Below the pieces are notes generated by a model that was not told the DNA's origin, made no database searches, and saw nothing but the letters and a program-made list of their open reading frames with translations. Positions 1-8,640 of a stretch of DNA of 64,000 bases are shown here, piece after piece. The position numbers and the translations under genes were made by a program. How positions within the stretch are numbered: the first letter of the stretch is position 1; each line of letters starts with the position of its first letter. The DNA comes from Mesorhizobium sp. Z1-4 (lineage in GTDB: Bacteria; Pseudomonadota; Alphaproteobacteria; Rhizobiales; Rhizobiaceae), in contig NZ_RCIO01000001.1 of NCBI RefSeq assembly GCF_004000235.1, positions 1,054,001-1,118,000 of the forward strand. Direction: 5' to 3'.

Positions 1-30
1 ATTCCGAGCTCGAACGCCAGGGAGAAATTC

Positions 31-633
31 ATGTATCAAGCCGTCGGATCGCCCGGATCGCGCCTCACGCGCGTCACCTGGATGCTGGAGGAACTCGGCG
101 AGCCCTACGAGATCATCAAGGCCAAGCAGCATTCCGACGTGATGTATCGCTACAACCCGTCAGGCAAGATCCCGGCGCTGGTGGACGGCGATCTGGTGCT
201 GACCGATTCAGCGGCAATCTGCTTTTATCTGGCCGACAAACACGCCGACAAGGGGCTCGGCCCCAGCTCGGTGGAAGAGCGCGGCCTGATGCTCTCCTGG
301 CTTTTTTTCGCACAGGCCGAACTCGAGCCGCCGCTGTGGAACAAGCTCAAGCATCGTCTCATCCTGCCGGAAGAGCTTCGCGTCGATGTCGGGCCGTGGA
401 CGAAGATGGAGTTCGACCGCGAGATCGCGACGCTCGAGAAGCGGCTTGGCGACAAACCCTATGCGATGGGCGACCGCTTCACGGCGGCCGACGTGATCAT
501 CGGCCATTGCGGCCAGTGGGCGGTCGGCGCCAAATTCGAGGTCGGCTCCGAGACGGTGCGGTCTTATTTCGAGCGCGTGCTTTCGCGCCCCGCCCTTGCC
601 CGGGCCAGGAAACGCGAGGCGGAAGCGGTATGA
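31..633 (+). CDS. Glutathione S-transferase family protein
   Basis: A 200-residue cytosolic GST-like protein. The N-terminal half (about residues 1-75) has the thioredoxin-like GST fold pattern: a start resembling 'SPGSRLTRVTWMLEEL', the cis-Pro strand 'GKIPALVDGDLVLTDSAAI' (DSxAI glutathione-contact motif) and then an all-helical C-terminal domain with 'AADVIIGHC', the usual N-capping box. Start ATG is preceded by GGGAG about 8 nt upstream. It overlaps ureE by 4 nt, so it is probably co-transcribed with the urease accessory genes, though nothing indicates a role in urease assembly. The substrate cannot be predicted. Confidence 0.88.
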   Translation: MYQAVGSPGSRLTRVTWMLEELGEPYEIIKAKQHSDVMYRYNPSGKIPALVDGDLVLTDSAAICFYLADKHADKGLGPSSVEERGLMLSWLFFAQAELEPPLWNKLKHRLILPEELRVDVGPWTKMEFDREIATLEKRLGDKPYAMGDRFTAADVIIGHCGQWAVGAKFEVGSETVRSYFERVLSRPALARARKREAEAV

Positions 634-1199
634 AACTCGATATCAAGGACGATTTCACCAGCCTGCCGCGTGCCGAACGTTTTGTCCGCGCGGCTGAAGC
701 GGGCAGCGACAAACCCTTCGATTTTGCATTGCTGGCACATGACGAGCGCCATCTGCGCCGCCGCGTCCTGATCCTGTCCGAAGGCGGGCGCGTGCTTGTC
801 GATCTGACGGAGCCGACCGCGCTCGACCATGGCGACCGGCTGATGCTCGAAGATGGGCGCAGCGTCGAGATCAGGGCGGCGGAGGAAGAAGTCTATTCGA
901 TCAAGCCGCAGTCGCAGCTGCATCTTGCAGAACTCTGCTGGCACATCGGCAACCGCCATCTGGCGGCACAGATCGAAGCGGAGCGGATCGTGATCCTGCG
1001 CGACCATGTCATCCGCGACATGCTTGAAGGTCTCGGCGCCGAAGTTGCGGAAACGGTGGAGCAGTTTCGGCCTGTGCGCGGCGCCTATTCGGGCCATGGA
1101 CACGATCACGGTCATCACCACGGACACGGCCATCACGGCGAGCCTGACCGTTTCGGCCGGCTGCCCGGCGACCCGCATTACGGACATAACCATGCCTGA
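630..1199 (+). CDS. ureE: Urease accessory protein UreE (nickel chaperone)
   Basis: Delivers Ni(II) to the apo-urease/UreDFG complex. The start is the ATG that overlaps the GST stop codon (ATGA); an in-frame upstream extension exists but lies inside the GST gene. The 189-residue product has the peptide-binding N-terminal domain, then the metal-binding domain with 'HIGNRHLAAQIE' (the conserved His of the UreE dimer interface), and a C-terminal His-rich tail from about residue 153 with repeated HGH/HHH units, typical of nickel-storing UreE. It overlaps ureF by 8 nt. The structural genes ureABC and ureD are not in this window and presumably lie upstream. Confidence 0.96.
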   Translation: MKLDIKDDFTSLPRAERFVRAAEAGSDKPFDFALLAHDERHLRRRVLILSEGGRVLVDLTEPTALDHGDRLMLEDGRSVEIRAAEEEVYSIKPQSQLHLAELCWHIGNRHLAAQIEAERIVILRDHVIRDMLEGLGAEVAETVEQFRPVRGAYSGHGHDHGHHHGHGHHGEPDRFGRLPGDPHYGHNHA

Positions 1200-1854
1200 G
1201 GCGCCGCCCTTGCTACGGCTGTTGGCGTGGCTGTCGCCTGCCTTTCCGGTCGGCAGCTTCAGCTACAGCCACGGGCTGGAAAGCGCCGTGAATGACGGGC
1301 TGATCGGCAACCGCGACGAACTTGAGGACTGGCTGTCGGGACTGCTCATCGCCGGCTCGCTGTGGAACGACGCGGTGCTTTCAGCGCATGCGCTGCGGGC
1401 AGCAGGCAAACCCGCCGAACTTGCACGGCTGGCTGAACTCGCCGAAGCCCTTGCCGGCTCGGCGGAGCGCCATCTGGAAACGACGAGCCAGGGCCGCGCT
1501 TTTCTCGAGGCTGCGCACACCTGGAACGGCGCGGGCATTGATGGCCTTCCCGACAACTGCGCTTATGCCGTCGCCTTCGGCGCAGCGGCGGGAAACGCCG
1601 ATATTCCGGCTGACGAGGCAATTGCCGGCCTGCTGCAAGCCGCGATCTCCAATCTTGTACAGGCCGCGATCAGGCTTTCCGTCATCGGCCAGAGCGATGC
1701 GATACGCGTGGTTGCAAAGCTTGAAAACGAGATCGCGGCGACCGCGCACCGCGCCGTGCAGGCTTCGCTGGACGATCTTGGCAGCGCAACTCTGCTCTCG
1801 GAGATTGCGGCCATGCGGCATGAAGTGATGCACACAAGGCTGTTCCGGTCATGA
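1192..1854 (+). CDS. ureF: Urease accessory protein UreF
   Basis: Part of the UreD-UreF-UreG activation complex that loads nickel and CO2 into urease. The 220-residue protein begins 'MPEAPPLLRLLAWLSPAFPVGSF' and continues into the family signature 'YSHGLE', followed by the all-alpha UreF fold and a basic tail ('HTRLFRS') that contacts UreG. The ATG at 1192 lies within the last codons of ureE and matches the family N-terminus; longer in-frame extensions run through ureE and are not credible. It overlaps the next gene by 4 nt, which indicates translational coupling. Confidence 0.96.
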   Translation: MPEAPPLLRLLAWLSPAFPVGSFSYSHGLESAVNDGLIGNRDELEDWLSGLLIAGSLWNDAVLSAHALRAAGKPAELARLAELAEALAGSAERHLETTSQGRAFLEAAHTWNGAGIDGLPDNCAYAVAFGAAAGNADIPADEAIAGLLQAAISNLVQAAIRLSVIGQSDAIRVVAKLENEIAATAHRAVQASLDDLGSATLLSEIAAMRHEVMHTRLFRS

Positions 1855-2288
1855 TGGCGGTTGGGCTGATTGTTGCCGCGGTGCTGGTCGCACTTGCAGG
1901 GCTGCATGCCTATTGGGCGACGGGCGGGGTGTGGCCCGGAACCGACGAAAAAAGCTGCGCGCGTACCATCGCCGGCTTCAAGGGCATCGAAGGGATGCCT
2001 TCCAGGCCGCAGGCGATAGCTGTTTCGGCAATCCTGTTCGCTGCTGCCATGCTGGCGCTTCTCCTCGGCAGCGGCGGCGACGTATTGCCCGCCGGGTTGA
2101 TGCTTCTGGCCGGCACCGCCGCCTCATTCGTCTTCATCGGTCGCGGTGTGCTGGGATACCTGCCGGCGTGGCGGCGCATCACCCCTGAAATGCCGTTTGC
2201 GCTTTATGATGTGCGTTATTATTCGCCGCTTTGTCTGGCGCTGGGAGCAGGATTTGCCTTTCTGACAGCATCGGGAGTGACATCATGA
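1851..2288 (+). CDS. DUF3995-type small membrane protein
   Basis: A 145-residue protein with four predicted membrane segments (about 5-22, 55-73, 80-100 and 122-140) and a conserved '[12 protein letters not shown]' motif after helix 1, which is characteristic of the DUF3995 family as I recall it. It overlaps ureF (ATGA) and ureG (ATGA), so it is locked into the urease operon. The family has no established function. Its position between ureF and ureG suggests either a role linked to urea, ammonium or nickel handling at the membrane or passive insertion into the operon. Confidence 0.8.
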   Translation: MMAVGLIVAAVLVALAGLHAYWATGGVWPGTDEKSCARTIAGFKGIEGMPSRPQAIAVSAILFAAAMLALLLGSGGDVLPAGLMLLAGTAASFVFIGRGVLGYLPAWRRITPEMPFALYDVRYYSPLCLALGAGFAFLTASGVTS

Positions 2289-2932
2289 CCTCATCCAACG
2301 GCCCGCTTCGTGTCGGTATCGGTGGGCCGGTCGGCTCCGGCAAGACGACGCTGACCGAGAAGCTCTGCAAGGCGCTGGGGAGCGATTATTCCATCGCCGT
2401 CGTGACCAACGACATCTACACGCGCGAGGACGCGATGATGCTGGCCCGCCTGCAGGCCCTGCCGGAGGAACGTATCGTCGGTGTTGAAACCGGCGGCTGC
2501 CCGCACACCGCGATCCGCGAGGACGCCTCGATAAACCTTGCCGCGATTGCCGATCTCAACCGCAAATTTCCCGATCTCGACATCGTCTTCATCGAATCCG
2601 GCGGCGACAATCTGGCCGCGACATTCTCGCCGGACCTCGCCGATCTGACGCTCTATGTGATCTCGGTCTGCCAGGGTGGCGACATTCCGCGTAAAGGCGG
2701 GCCGGGCATCACGCGCTCCGATTTTCTGGTGATCAACAAGGCCGACCTTGCGCCTTACGTGAATGTCGATCTCGACCAGATGACAGCCGACGCCGGGACG
2801 GCGCGTAGCGGCCGGCCCTTTGCCTTCACCGATCTATCGCGCGGCAAAGGGGTCGAGGAGATCATCCGCTATCTGGTCGAGTTCGGTGGCTTGCCGGTCC
2901 GCGCTGCCGAAAGACGCGCCGCCGCTGGCTAG
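2285..2932 (+). CDS. ureG: Urease accessory GTPase UreG
   Basis: SIMIBI-class GTPase that powers nickel insertion into urease. The 215-residue protein has the P-loop '[11 protein letters not shown]' at about residues 11-21, the metal-binding Cys-Pro-His motif in '[13 protein letters not shown]', the '[13 protein letters not shown]' segment and the guanine-specificity motif 'NKAD'. The ATG overlaps the stop codon of the preceding gene. It ends against a convergent kinase-like gene with a 4-nt overlap, so the urease operon terminates here. Confidence 0.97.
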   Translation: MTSSNGPLRVGIGGPVGSGKTTLTEKLCKALGSDYSIAVVTNDIYTREDAMMLARLQALPEERIVGVETGGCPHTAIREDASINLAAIADLNRKFPDLDIVFIESGGDNLAATFSPDLADLTLYVISVCQGGDIPRKGGPGITRSDFLVINKADLAPYVNVDLDQMTADAGTARSGRPFAFTDLSRGKGVEEIIRYLVEFGGLPVRAAERRAAAG

Positions 2933-3558
2933 CTCTCACCACGAATTATTATGTCGGGCTCCAGCCTTGCGGCAATCACGCGCTCGGCATTGGTCATGTC
3001 GTTGGAGAACGCCCGTTCGCGGGCCTGCGCTTCGGGCAGTCCGTGATCCAGCCAGCGCTGCACGAGCCGATGCGCCAGCACGCCTCGCGGTACGTCCAGA
3101 AAAATGGTCAGGTCGAACGCGTCCTTCAGGCCACGCCACGGCGCCTCATCGAGAAGCAAGTAGTTGCCTTCCACAATCACGATCCGGTCTTGCGCGGCAA
3201 CGATCGAAGCGCTCGCGCGTGCCAGGTCGGCTGCGCGGTCGAACACCGGTACTGCGATGTCCGCGCCGCCGGTGCGCAAACGCCCCAGCATCGCCTGCAG
3301 CCCCTCGAAGTCGAATGTCTCGGGCGCACCTTTGCGTTTGCCAAGCCCGCGTTCGTCGATCACCCGGTTGTCATAGTGAAAACCGTCCATCGGAACGAGG
3401 GCAGCCGGCGCTTCCTTGAGAAGTTCGGTCAACTGCTCCGCGAGCGTCGATTTGCCTGAACCCGGCGCGCCTGCAATTGCGACCAGAAACCGGTCGCGTC
3501 CTGCCGCCTTGCGAAAAACCGTTGCCGCCAGTTGTGCGATCTCCGACATGCCGCACAT
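2929..3558 (-). CDS. P-loop nucleoside/pantothenate-kinase-like protein
   Basis: About 209 residues. It carries a Walker A motif '[15 protein letters not shown]', a 'PMDGFHYDN' motif typical of uridine/pantothenate-kinase-like enzymes, and '[12 protein letters not shown]' as the Walker B region, followed by '[14 protein letters not shown]' (lid). Similar proteins sit beside fructose importer genes in rhizobia (FrcK-type), but there is no sugar importer next to this one. The phosphoryl acceptor is unknown. The start is uncertain: ATG at 3558 is chosen; a GTG at 3573 and an ATG at 3549 are alternatives without a clear ribosome-binding site. Convergent with ureG. Confidence 0.82.
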   Translation of the reverse strand: MCGMSEIAQLAATVFRKAAGRDRFLVAIAGAPGSGKSTLAEQLTELLKEAPAALVPMDGFHYDNRVIDERGLGKRKGAPETFDFEGLQAMLGRLRTGGADIAVPVFDRAADLARASASIVAAQDRIVIVEGNYLLLDEAPWRGLKDAFDLTIFLDVPRGVLAHRLVQRWLDHGLPEAQARERAFSNDMTNAERVIAARLEPDIIIRGES

Positions 3559-3611
3559 GCTGCCGCCAGGCACGGGACCGGTCCAGCAAAAAGAAACAAG
3601 AGAGTGGGAAC

Positions 3612-3650
3612 GAAAAAAAGCCGGCCGCGAAATGCGCGGGCCGGCTTTCC
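3612..3650 (-). terminator. Rho-independent terminator of the TRAP binding-protein gene
   Basis: Read on the minus strand, a GC-rich stem (GCCGGCCCGCG / CGCGGCCGGC with one bulged base and an AT-rich loop) is followed by a run of seven to eight T. It lies about 20-55 nt after the dctP stop codon and ahead of the kinase gene on the same strand, so it separates the two. Confidence 0.85.
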
Positions 3651-3668
3651 TGATACTCTGGCCGAAGC

Positions 3669-4697
3669 CTACATGCCGCTGTGCTTGCCGATCAGTGTCT
3701 TGGCTTCCTCGTAGAGAGCCGCGCCATCCTTGCCCGCGGCGTCCATTTCGGCGATCCAGCTCGCGGTGATGTCGGATGCGGCGTCTTTCCAGCGCTGCGT
3801 TTCGGCCTCATCCAGCGTGATGATGTTGTTGCCGTGATCCTGGGCGATCTTGAGCCCGACTTCGTCGCCACCATCCATGACCGCGCCAAACATAGCCGCC
3901 GTCTCAATGCCGGAATTGTCGTCGATCACCTTCTTCAGATCGTCGGGCAGCTTGTCGTAGGAGGCCTTGTTCATCGCCACTACGAAGGTCAGCGTGTAAA
4001 GGCCGTTGTCGCCCGAGAAGCCGGTGTGGTTGTTGACCAGTTCGGCCACCTTGAGCGCCGGCGTCACTTCCCACGGGATCGTCGTGGCGTCGATCACGCC
4101 TTTCGACAGCGCTTCAGGCACCGCCGGAACCGGCATGCCGACGGGTTCCGAACCGAGTTTCTCGAGCAGCTGGTTTACCAGCCGCGACCCGCCACGAACC
4201 TTGAGCCCTTTCATGTCCTCCAGAGTGTTGACGGCCTTGGAGGAATGAATGAGACCCGGGCCGTGCGCATGCCAGGCGATGACTTTCACATCGGCGAACT
4301 CGTCCTGGCAGTGCATCTCGCAATATTCGTGGAAAGCTCTCGACGTCGCCACGCCATTGGTCATGATGAAGGGCAGCTCAAACACTTCCGTCGAAGGGAA
4401 GCGGCCGGGCGTATAACCGATCACGGTCCAGATGAGATCGACGACACCGTCGGTCACCTGGTCGATCAGCTGCGGCGGGGTTCCGCCCAGCGCCATGGCA
4501 TCGAACTTGTCGACCTTGATACGCCCGCCGGACTCGGCCTCGACCTTTTCGGCCCACGGCACGATCGCCTTGGCCGGAATCGTCGCCTGCGGCGGCAGCA
4601 TCTGGTGGAAACGCAACGTCACTTCCTGCGCCAGCGCAGTAGCGGTCATGGCGCACAGCGCCGCAGAAGCAATCAGCATCGATCTGAGTTTGATCAT
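3669..4697 (-). CDS. TRAP transporter substrate-binding protein (DctP family), orphan
   Basis: A 342-residue periplasmic solute receptor. The N-terminus is a Sec signal peptide with an 'ATALAQE' cleavage region (about residue 23). The body has DctP features: 'MALGGTPPQLIDQVTDGVVD', 'PFIM', 'KGLKVR' and a conserved Arg that usually binds the ligand carboxylate in 'KVRGGSRLVNQLLEKLG'. Ligands of this family are mostly carboxylates. No DctQ or DctM membrane subunits are in the neighbourhood: downstream there is a terminator and an unrelated kinase, upstream a short ORF and a GntR regulator. It must borrow a permease encoded elsewhere. Confidence 0.92.
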   Translation of the reverse strand: MIKLRSMLIASAALCAMTATALAQEVTLRFHQMLPPQATIPAKAIVPWAEKVEAESGGRIKVDKFDAMALGGTPPQLIDQVTDGVVDLIWTVIGYTPGRFPSTEVFELPFIMTNGVATSRAFHEYCEMHCQDEFADVKVIAWHAHGPGLIHSSKAVNTLEDMKGLKVRGGSRLVNQLLEKLGSEPVGMPVPAVPEALSKGVIDATTIPWEVTPALKVAELVNNHTGFSGDNGLYTLTFVVAMNKASYDKLPDDLKKVIDDNSGIETAAMFGAVMDGGDEVGLKIAQDHGNNIITLDEAETQRWKDAASDITASWIAEMDAAGKDGAALYEEAKTLIGKHSGM

Positions 4698-4726
4698 GGG
4701 TTCCTCCCTGGGTTTTTATGTAACTG

Positions 4727-5098
4727 TTATATCGTAGAACTGTTTTCCTGAACAGCGGATTTCGGCGCTTGCGCCTTGCCCGCGCCGAGAAGGATGGCGC
4801 CCTCGGCGGCGAGGAGCGGGAAATGCAAACTGCGTGTGTTGCCACGCAGTTTCGGCCCGAGCGAACGTCGGCCCGTCGCATACAGCGAAACGTGCAGCGC
4901 AGCCCCCTCCACAAGCGCCCAGAGGAACCGCCGATCCTCGCCGTCATCGTCTTCAACCGTAATTCGAAACTGGCTTCGCGGCGCCGGCAGGCACTCGAAA
5001 GTCCGGCTGCGCAGAAAAGGGCTGACCGCGGTTGCGATTTCCGCCCGCAGGCACATGCCAACGTCATGGAAGCCGCCATCGACGACGAAATCGATCAT
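4727..5098 (-). CDS. Hypothetical protein between gntR and dctP
   Basis: A 123-residue ORF starting 'MIDFVVDGGFHDVGMCLRAE'. I do not recognise a family. The ATG at 5098 has GCAGG about 7 nt upstream; a GTG at 5165-5167 in the same frame would give 146 residues but has no visible ribosome-binding site. No signal peptide or membrane segment is apparent. It lies on the same strand between the GntR gene (about 80 nt away) and dctP (29 nt away), so it may be a middle gene of that unit. A competing plus-strand ORF overlaps it, and the coding call is tentative. Confidence 0.45.
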   Translation of the reverse strand: MIDFVVDGGFHDVGMCLRAEIATAVSPFLRSRTFECLPAPRSQFRITVEDDDGEDRRFLWALVEGAALHVSLYATGRRSLGPKLRGNTRSLHFPLLAAEGAILLGAGKAQAPKSAVQENSSTI

Positions 5099-5178
5099 GC
5101 GCAACCTGCCAACAACCGTCTGAGCCCTGGTTACACAGGCGAGCCGCCATTGCGCTGTCGCGACCACCGGCGGCCCCG

Positions 5179-5922
5179 CTAACCCGAGACCAGCCGAAGG
5201 CCGGGCACACGCTCGGCCAGGGCGGAGTCTCTGATAACGACGTCCAGATTGAGCCTTGCAAGCCGCGCATGCTCGCGCGCCACAGCCTCCGCGCGGGCGC
5301 CTTCGCGCATCTCTATGGCATGGGCGATCGCCCTGTGCTGCGCCTGCCCGCTGATCAGCGAGGTTCGAAACTCCGGCATGTCGGTCTGGGCGTTCAAAAA
5401 TGCACTCGGGCCGGCAAATGGCAGGTGCAGCACATGTTCGATTTCACGCTGGAGCACCTTGCTGCCTGAGAGTACGGCCAGCATGTCGTGGAACTGCGCG
5501 TTCGCGCTCACATAGGCGGAAAAGTCGAGCTCGGCAGGTGTCGTGCCAACGATTGTATCCAATCTTCTTACAATCGCCTTGAACGCATCTATGTCAGAAC
5601 ACGAGACGCCACGCTCCGCGGCAAGCCGTGCGGCAGTGCCTTCCAGGACGCCGCGCAGTTCGATCGCGTCATGAACGTCGGCAGCGGTAAATGTGCGCAC
5701 GGCATAGCCGCCGGAGGGAATGGCTTCTAGGATGCCTTCCCGCCCGAGCCGCGCAAGCGCCGCTCTTACAGGGGTTCGCGAAAGGCCAAGCCTTTCGCTG
5801 ACGCTGATTTCCGTCAGCCGCTCACCCGGCGCAACCTCGCCGGAATAGACCAGATCGCGCAGGCCAAGCAACGCTTTGAGGGACTGCGACGTGCCCCGCT
5901 GCGTTTCATTCGGCAATGCCAT
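5179..5922 (-). CDS. GntR-family transcriptional regulator (FCD domain)
   Basis: A 247-residue FadR/VanR-type regulator. A winged helix-turn-helix occupies about residues 15-80 ('ISVSERLGLSRTPVRAALARL', 'GGYAVRTF'), followed by an alpha-helical FCD effector domain whose metal/effector residues include 'DFSAYVSANAQFHDML' and 'QHRAIAHAIE'. ATG 5922 is preferred over the upstream extension because GGGAGG lies 5-6 nt before it on the minus strand. The gene is divergent from a MetE-like gene, with a TTGTATACAA palindrome between them, and upstream of the TRAP binding-protein gene. It probably controls itself and one or both neighbours; FCD effectors are usually organic acids. Confidence 0.92.
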   Translation of the reverse strand: MALPNETQRGTSQSLKALLGLRDLVYSGEVAPGERLTEISVSERLGLSRTPVRAALARLGREGILEAIPSGGYAVRTFTAADVHDAIELRGVLEGTAARLAAERGVSCSDIDAFKAIVRRLDTIVGTTPAELDFSAYVSANAQFHDMLAVLSGSKVLQREIEHVLHLPFAGPSAFLNAQTDMPEFRTSLISGQAQHRAIAHAIEMREGARAEAVAREHARLARLNLDVVIRDSALAERVPGLRLVSG

Positions 5923-5979
5923 TCTGCCTCCCGCCAATGCCCGCCGTGACGGCAAGCGCATGGACTTCGGCACTACAGA

Positions 5980-5989
5980 TTGTATACAA
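5980..5989. promoter_or_regulatory. Candidate GntR/FCD operator
   Basis: TTGTATACAA is a perfect 10-bp palindrome in the 137-bp divergent spacer between the GntR gene and the MetE-like gene. FCD-type GntR regulators commonly bind cores of the form TNGTATACNA. Position and symmetry make it a good candidate for autoregulation and control of the divergent gene. Confidence 0.6.
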
Positions 5990-6059
5990 GCTCTTGTCAA
6001 GATAATGCCCGCATCAACGCCTTAGGCGGCGGGCGAAACTGAAGTCGGGAGGAATTCGC

Positions 6060-7193
6060 GTGACGGCACAGGCTCCAGTCAGACCGCCATTTCGCGCAGA
6101 CCATGTCGGGAGCCTGCTGAGGCCGGACCCGGTCAAACAGGCGCGCAAGAAATTCTATGAAGACAAAAGCATCGACGCCGAGGAACTGGCGGGGATAGAA
6201 GACGCCGCAATCCGCGAGGTCGTGAAGCTGCAGCAGGATGCCGGCCTTCCCGTCGTCACCGACGGAGAGATGCGCCGCTCCTTCTGGCACTACGACTTCA
6301 TGGGCGGGCTGACGGGGCTCGACCTTGAGGAGCGCGACGAGGGCGTGCAGTTTCACGGCGTCAAGCTGCGGCCGATTTTCCCCACGATTACGGACAAGCT
6401 CGACTTTCCGGACGATCATCCGATGCTCGAGCACTACAAATTCCTTGCCGGCGTGACCGAGGTGATGCCGAAGATCTCGATCCCCGGACCAAGCTGCAGC
6501 CATTTCCGCACGGCGATCGAGGATATTCACGTCAAGGAATACCGCGACGATCCCGAGGCGCTGTTCGCCGATCTCGCCAAAACCTACGCCAAAGCGGTGA
6601 AGGCCTTTTACGACGCCGGCTGCCGGTATCTGCAGATGGACGACATCTTCTTCGCCTATCTATGCGACCCGAAACACCGCGCGGCGCGCAAGGCGGACGG
6701 GCAGGACCCGGACTGGCTGATCGAACGCTACGCCTGGATGATGCATGGGGCGATCAAGGACCGCCCCGAGGACATGACAATCGGCATGCATATGTGCCGC
6801 GGCAATTTCGTGTCCACATATGCCGCCGAAGGCGCCTACGATCCCGCCGCCGACGCGATTTTCAACCAGACCGGCGTCGATATCTATTTCATGGAATACG
6901 ATACCGAACGGGCCGGCGGCCTCGAGCCGCTGCGCCTGCTGCCAAAGGGCAAAAAGCGGGTGATGACCGGGTTCATCACCACCAAGACTGGCGACCTTGA
7001 AGAGCTGGACGACCTGAAGCGCAAATTCGACGAGGCGTCGAAACATGCCGACATAGCCCAGCTCGGCATTGCGCCGCAGTGTGGTTTTGCCTCCACCGAG
7101 GAAGGCAACAAGGTCACCATCGACGACGAAAAGCGCAAGCTCGACCTCGTTGTCAGGACGGCCGAGGCCATCTGGGGCGGCGTCGCCACCTGA
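6060..7193 (+). CDS. MetE-like cobalamin-independent methyltransferase (methionine synthase II family)
   Basis: A 377-residue TIM-barrel protein related to the C-terminal catalytic half of MetE and to the YxjG/UROD-like group. The thiol-activating zinc ligands are visible as His-x-Cys in 'GMHMCRGNF' (about residue 244) and a second Cys in 'APQCGFAS' (about residue 342). The N-terminus 'PPFRADHVGSLLRP' is the family signature. It starts with GTG at 6060, with GGGAGGA 7 nt upstream. It lacks the MetE folate-binding N-terminal half, so the methyl donor is probably not polyglutamyl methyl-THF; it may act on another small thiol or methylated compound. It is divergent from gntR. Confidence 0.85.
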   Translation: MTAQAPVRPPFRADHVGSLLRPDPVKQARKKFYEDKSIDAEELAGIEDAAIREVVKLQQDAGLPVVTDGEMRRSFWHYDFMGGLTGLDLEERDEGVQFHGVKLRPIFPTITDKLDFPDDHPMLEHYKFLAGVTEVMPKISIPGPSCSHFRTAIEDIHVKEYRDDPEALFADLAKTYAKAVKAFYDAGCRYLQMDDIFFAYLCDPKHRAARKADGQDPDWLIERYAWMMHGAIKDRPEDMTIGMHMCRGNFVSTYAAEGAYDPAADAIFNQTGVDIYFMEYDTERAGGLEPLRLLPKGKKRVMTGFITTKTGDLEELDDLKRKFDEASKHADIAQLGIAPQCGFASTEEGNKVTIDDEKRKLDLVVRTAEAIWGGVAT

Positions 7194-7232
7194 GCGTCGC
7201 CCGGCACGAAAAGCTGTTCGCCTTTCGTTGAT

Positions 7233-7246
7233 TTGACAAAGGTCAA
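7233..7246. promoter_or_regulatory. FNR/FixK-type box upstream of hemA
   Basis: TTGACAAAGGTCAA matches the Crp/FNR consensus TTGAY-N4-RTCAA perfectly in both half sites. It lies 161 nt before the hemA start codon in a 214-bp intergenic region. In alphaproteobacteria hemA is a known target of FnrL/FixK-type regulators when oxygen is low, so oxygen-responsive control is the natural reading. Confidence 0.75.
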
Positions 7247-7407
7247 GCCGAGCGGTGAAAAACACCGCTAGGTTCCGGCGCGGCTCGGGCTGCGCCTGGC
7301 GAGGGGCAATCCGACGCACCCGCGAAGGGCGTTTCGCCTTGCACGGGCGGCGTTATTTGCCGATATGGAACCAACAGCGACGCCAAGCAGGCGCAAACGA
7401 GAGCGTT

Positions 7408-8622
7408 ATGGACTTCGAAGCCTTTTTTGCCACGAAGCTGGATGATCTTCACGCGGAAGGTCGCTACCGGATCTTTGCAGAGCTTGAGCGGCGCGCCGGG
7501 TCTTTCCCGTCCGCGACCCGCTATTCAGGCGCCAATACCGACGAAGTTACCGTCTGGTGCTCGAACGACTATCTCGGCATGGGCCAGAACCCGAAGGTGA
7601 TCGGCGCCATGCATGAGGCGCTGGACAAATGCGGCGCCGGTGCCGGCGGCACGCGCAACATCTCCGGAACCAACCACTATCACGTGCTTCTGGAGCGTGA
7701 ACTTGCAGACCTGCACAGCAAGGAAGCGGCGCTGATCTTCACCTCCGGCTATGTGTCCAACTGGGCGACGCTTTCGACGCTGGGCGCCAATATCCCCGGC
7801 TGCGTGATCTTCTCCGATGCCGGCAACCATGCCTCCATGATCGAGGGCATCCGCCATTCGAAGGCCGAGCGCCGCATATTCAAGCACAATGACGTTGCCG
7901 ATCTCGACCGGCAACTGTCGGAATACGGGCCCGACGTGCCCAAGATCGTGGCCTTCGAGAGCGTCTATTCCATGGATGGCGACATCGCGCCGATCGAGGC
8001 CATTCTCGAGATTGCCGAGAAGCATGGCGCGATGACCTATCTGGACGAGGTTCATGCGGTCGGCATGTATGGCCCGCGCGGCGGCGGTATTGCCGAGCGC
8101 GACGGGCTGATGGACCGCATCACCATCATCGAGGGCACGCTGGGCAAGGCCTTCGGCGTGATCGGCGGCTACATCACCGGCTCATCGAAGCTGATCGACT
8201 TCATTCGCTCTTATGCCTCGGGCTTCATCTTCACCACCGCGCTGCCGCCGGCGGTGGCTGCCGGTGCGATCGCTTCGATCAAACACCTGAAGACCTCCGA
8301 CATGGAGCGCCTGCGCCACAAGGAGCGGGTTGCGGCGGTGCGCGCAAGGCTCGATGCGATCGGCATTCCCTACATGCCGAACCCCAGCCACATCGTTCCG
8401 GTGATGGTGGGCGACGCCACCAAGTGCAAATGGATCTCCGACATACTGTTGGCCGAGCACGGCATCTATGTGCAGCCGATCAACTATCCGACCGTGCCGC
8501 GCAAGACAGAGCGTCTCAGGATCACGCCGACCCCGCTGCACAGCGACGCCGACATCGACAAGCTGGTCAACGCGCTGTCCAATCTCTGGTCGCAATGCGC
8601 GCTCGCAAGGGCGGTGGCTTAG
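7408..8622 (+). CDS. hemA: 5-aminolevulinate synthase
   Basis: Pyridoxal-phosphate enzyme that condenses glycine and succinyl-CoA to 5-aminolevulinate, the first step of the alphaproteobacterial (Shemin) haem pathway. The 404-residue product has the typical length. Visible landmarks: '[13 protein letters not shown]' near the N-terminus, the glycine-rich '[13 protein letters not shown]', '[10 protein letters not shown]' (PLP-ring Asp) and the PLP-lysine motif 'EGTLGKAFG'. ATG 7408 matches the family start ('MDFEAFF') with GAGAG upstream; an in-frame extension to 7255 is not conserved in style. An FNR/FixK box lies 161 nt upstream. Confidence 0.98.
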   Translation: MDFEAFFATKLDDLHAEGRYRIFAELERRAGSFPSATRYSGANTDEVTVWCSNDYLGMGQNPKVIGAMHEALDKCGAGAGGTRNISGTNHYHVLLERELADLHSKEAALIFTSGYVSNWATLSTLGANIPGCVIFSDAGNHASMIEGIRHSKAERRIFKHNDVADLDRQLSEYGPDVPKIVAFESVYSMDGDIAPIEAILEIAEKHGAMTYLDEVHAVGMYGPRGGGIAERDGLMDRITIIEGTLGKAFGVIGGYITGSSKLIDFIRSYASGFIFTTALPPAVAAGAIASIKHLKTSDMERLRHKERVAAVRARLDAIGIPYMPNPSHIVPVMVGDATKCKWISDILLAEHGIYVQPINYPTVPRKTERLRITPTPLHSDADIDKLVNALSNLWSQCALARAVA

Positions 8623-8640
8623 ACAGGTGTCACGCCGTCA

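Noticed and set aside
4769-5182. Plus-strand ORF in the gntR-dctP gap
   Set aside because: Rich in Arg/Ala shadow sequence without a ribosome-binding site; the minus-strand ORF 4727-5098 fits the local transcription direction better, though that call is itself weak.
5980-5989. Treating TTGTATACAA as a fourth copy of the shared 20-bp motif
   Set aside because: It shares the GTATAC core but lacks the ATTTG start and the AA-TT right flank, and is better explained as the adjacent GntR regulator's operator.
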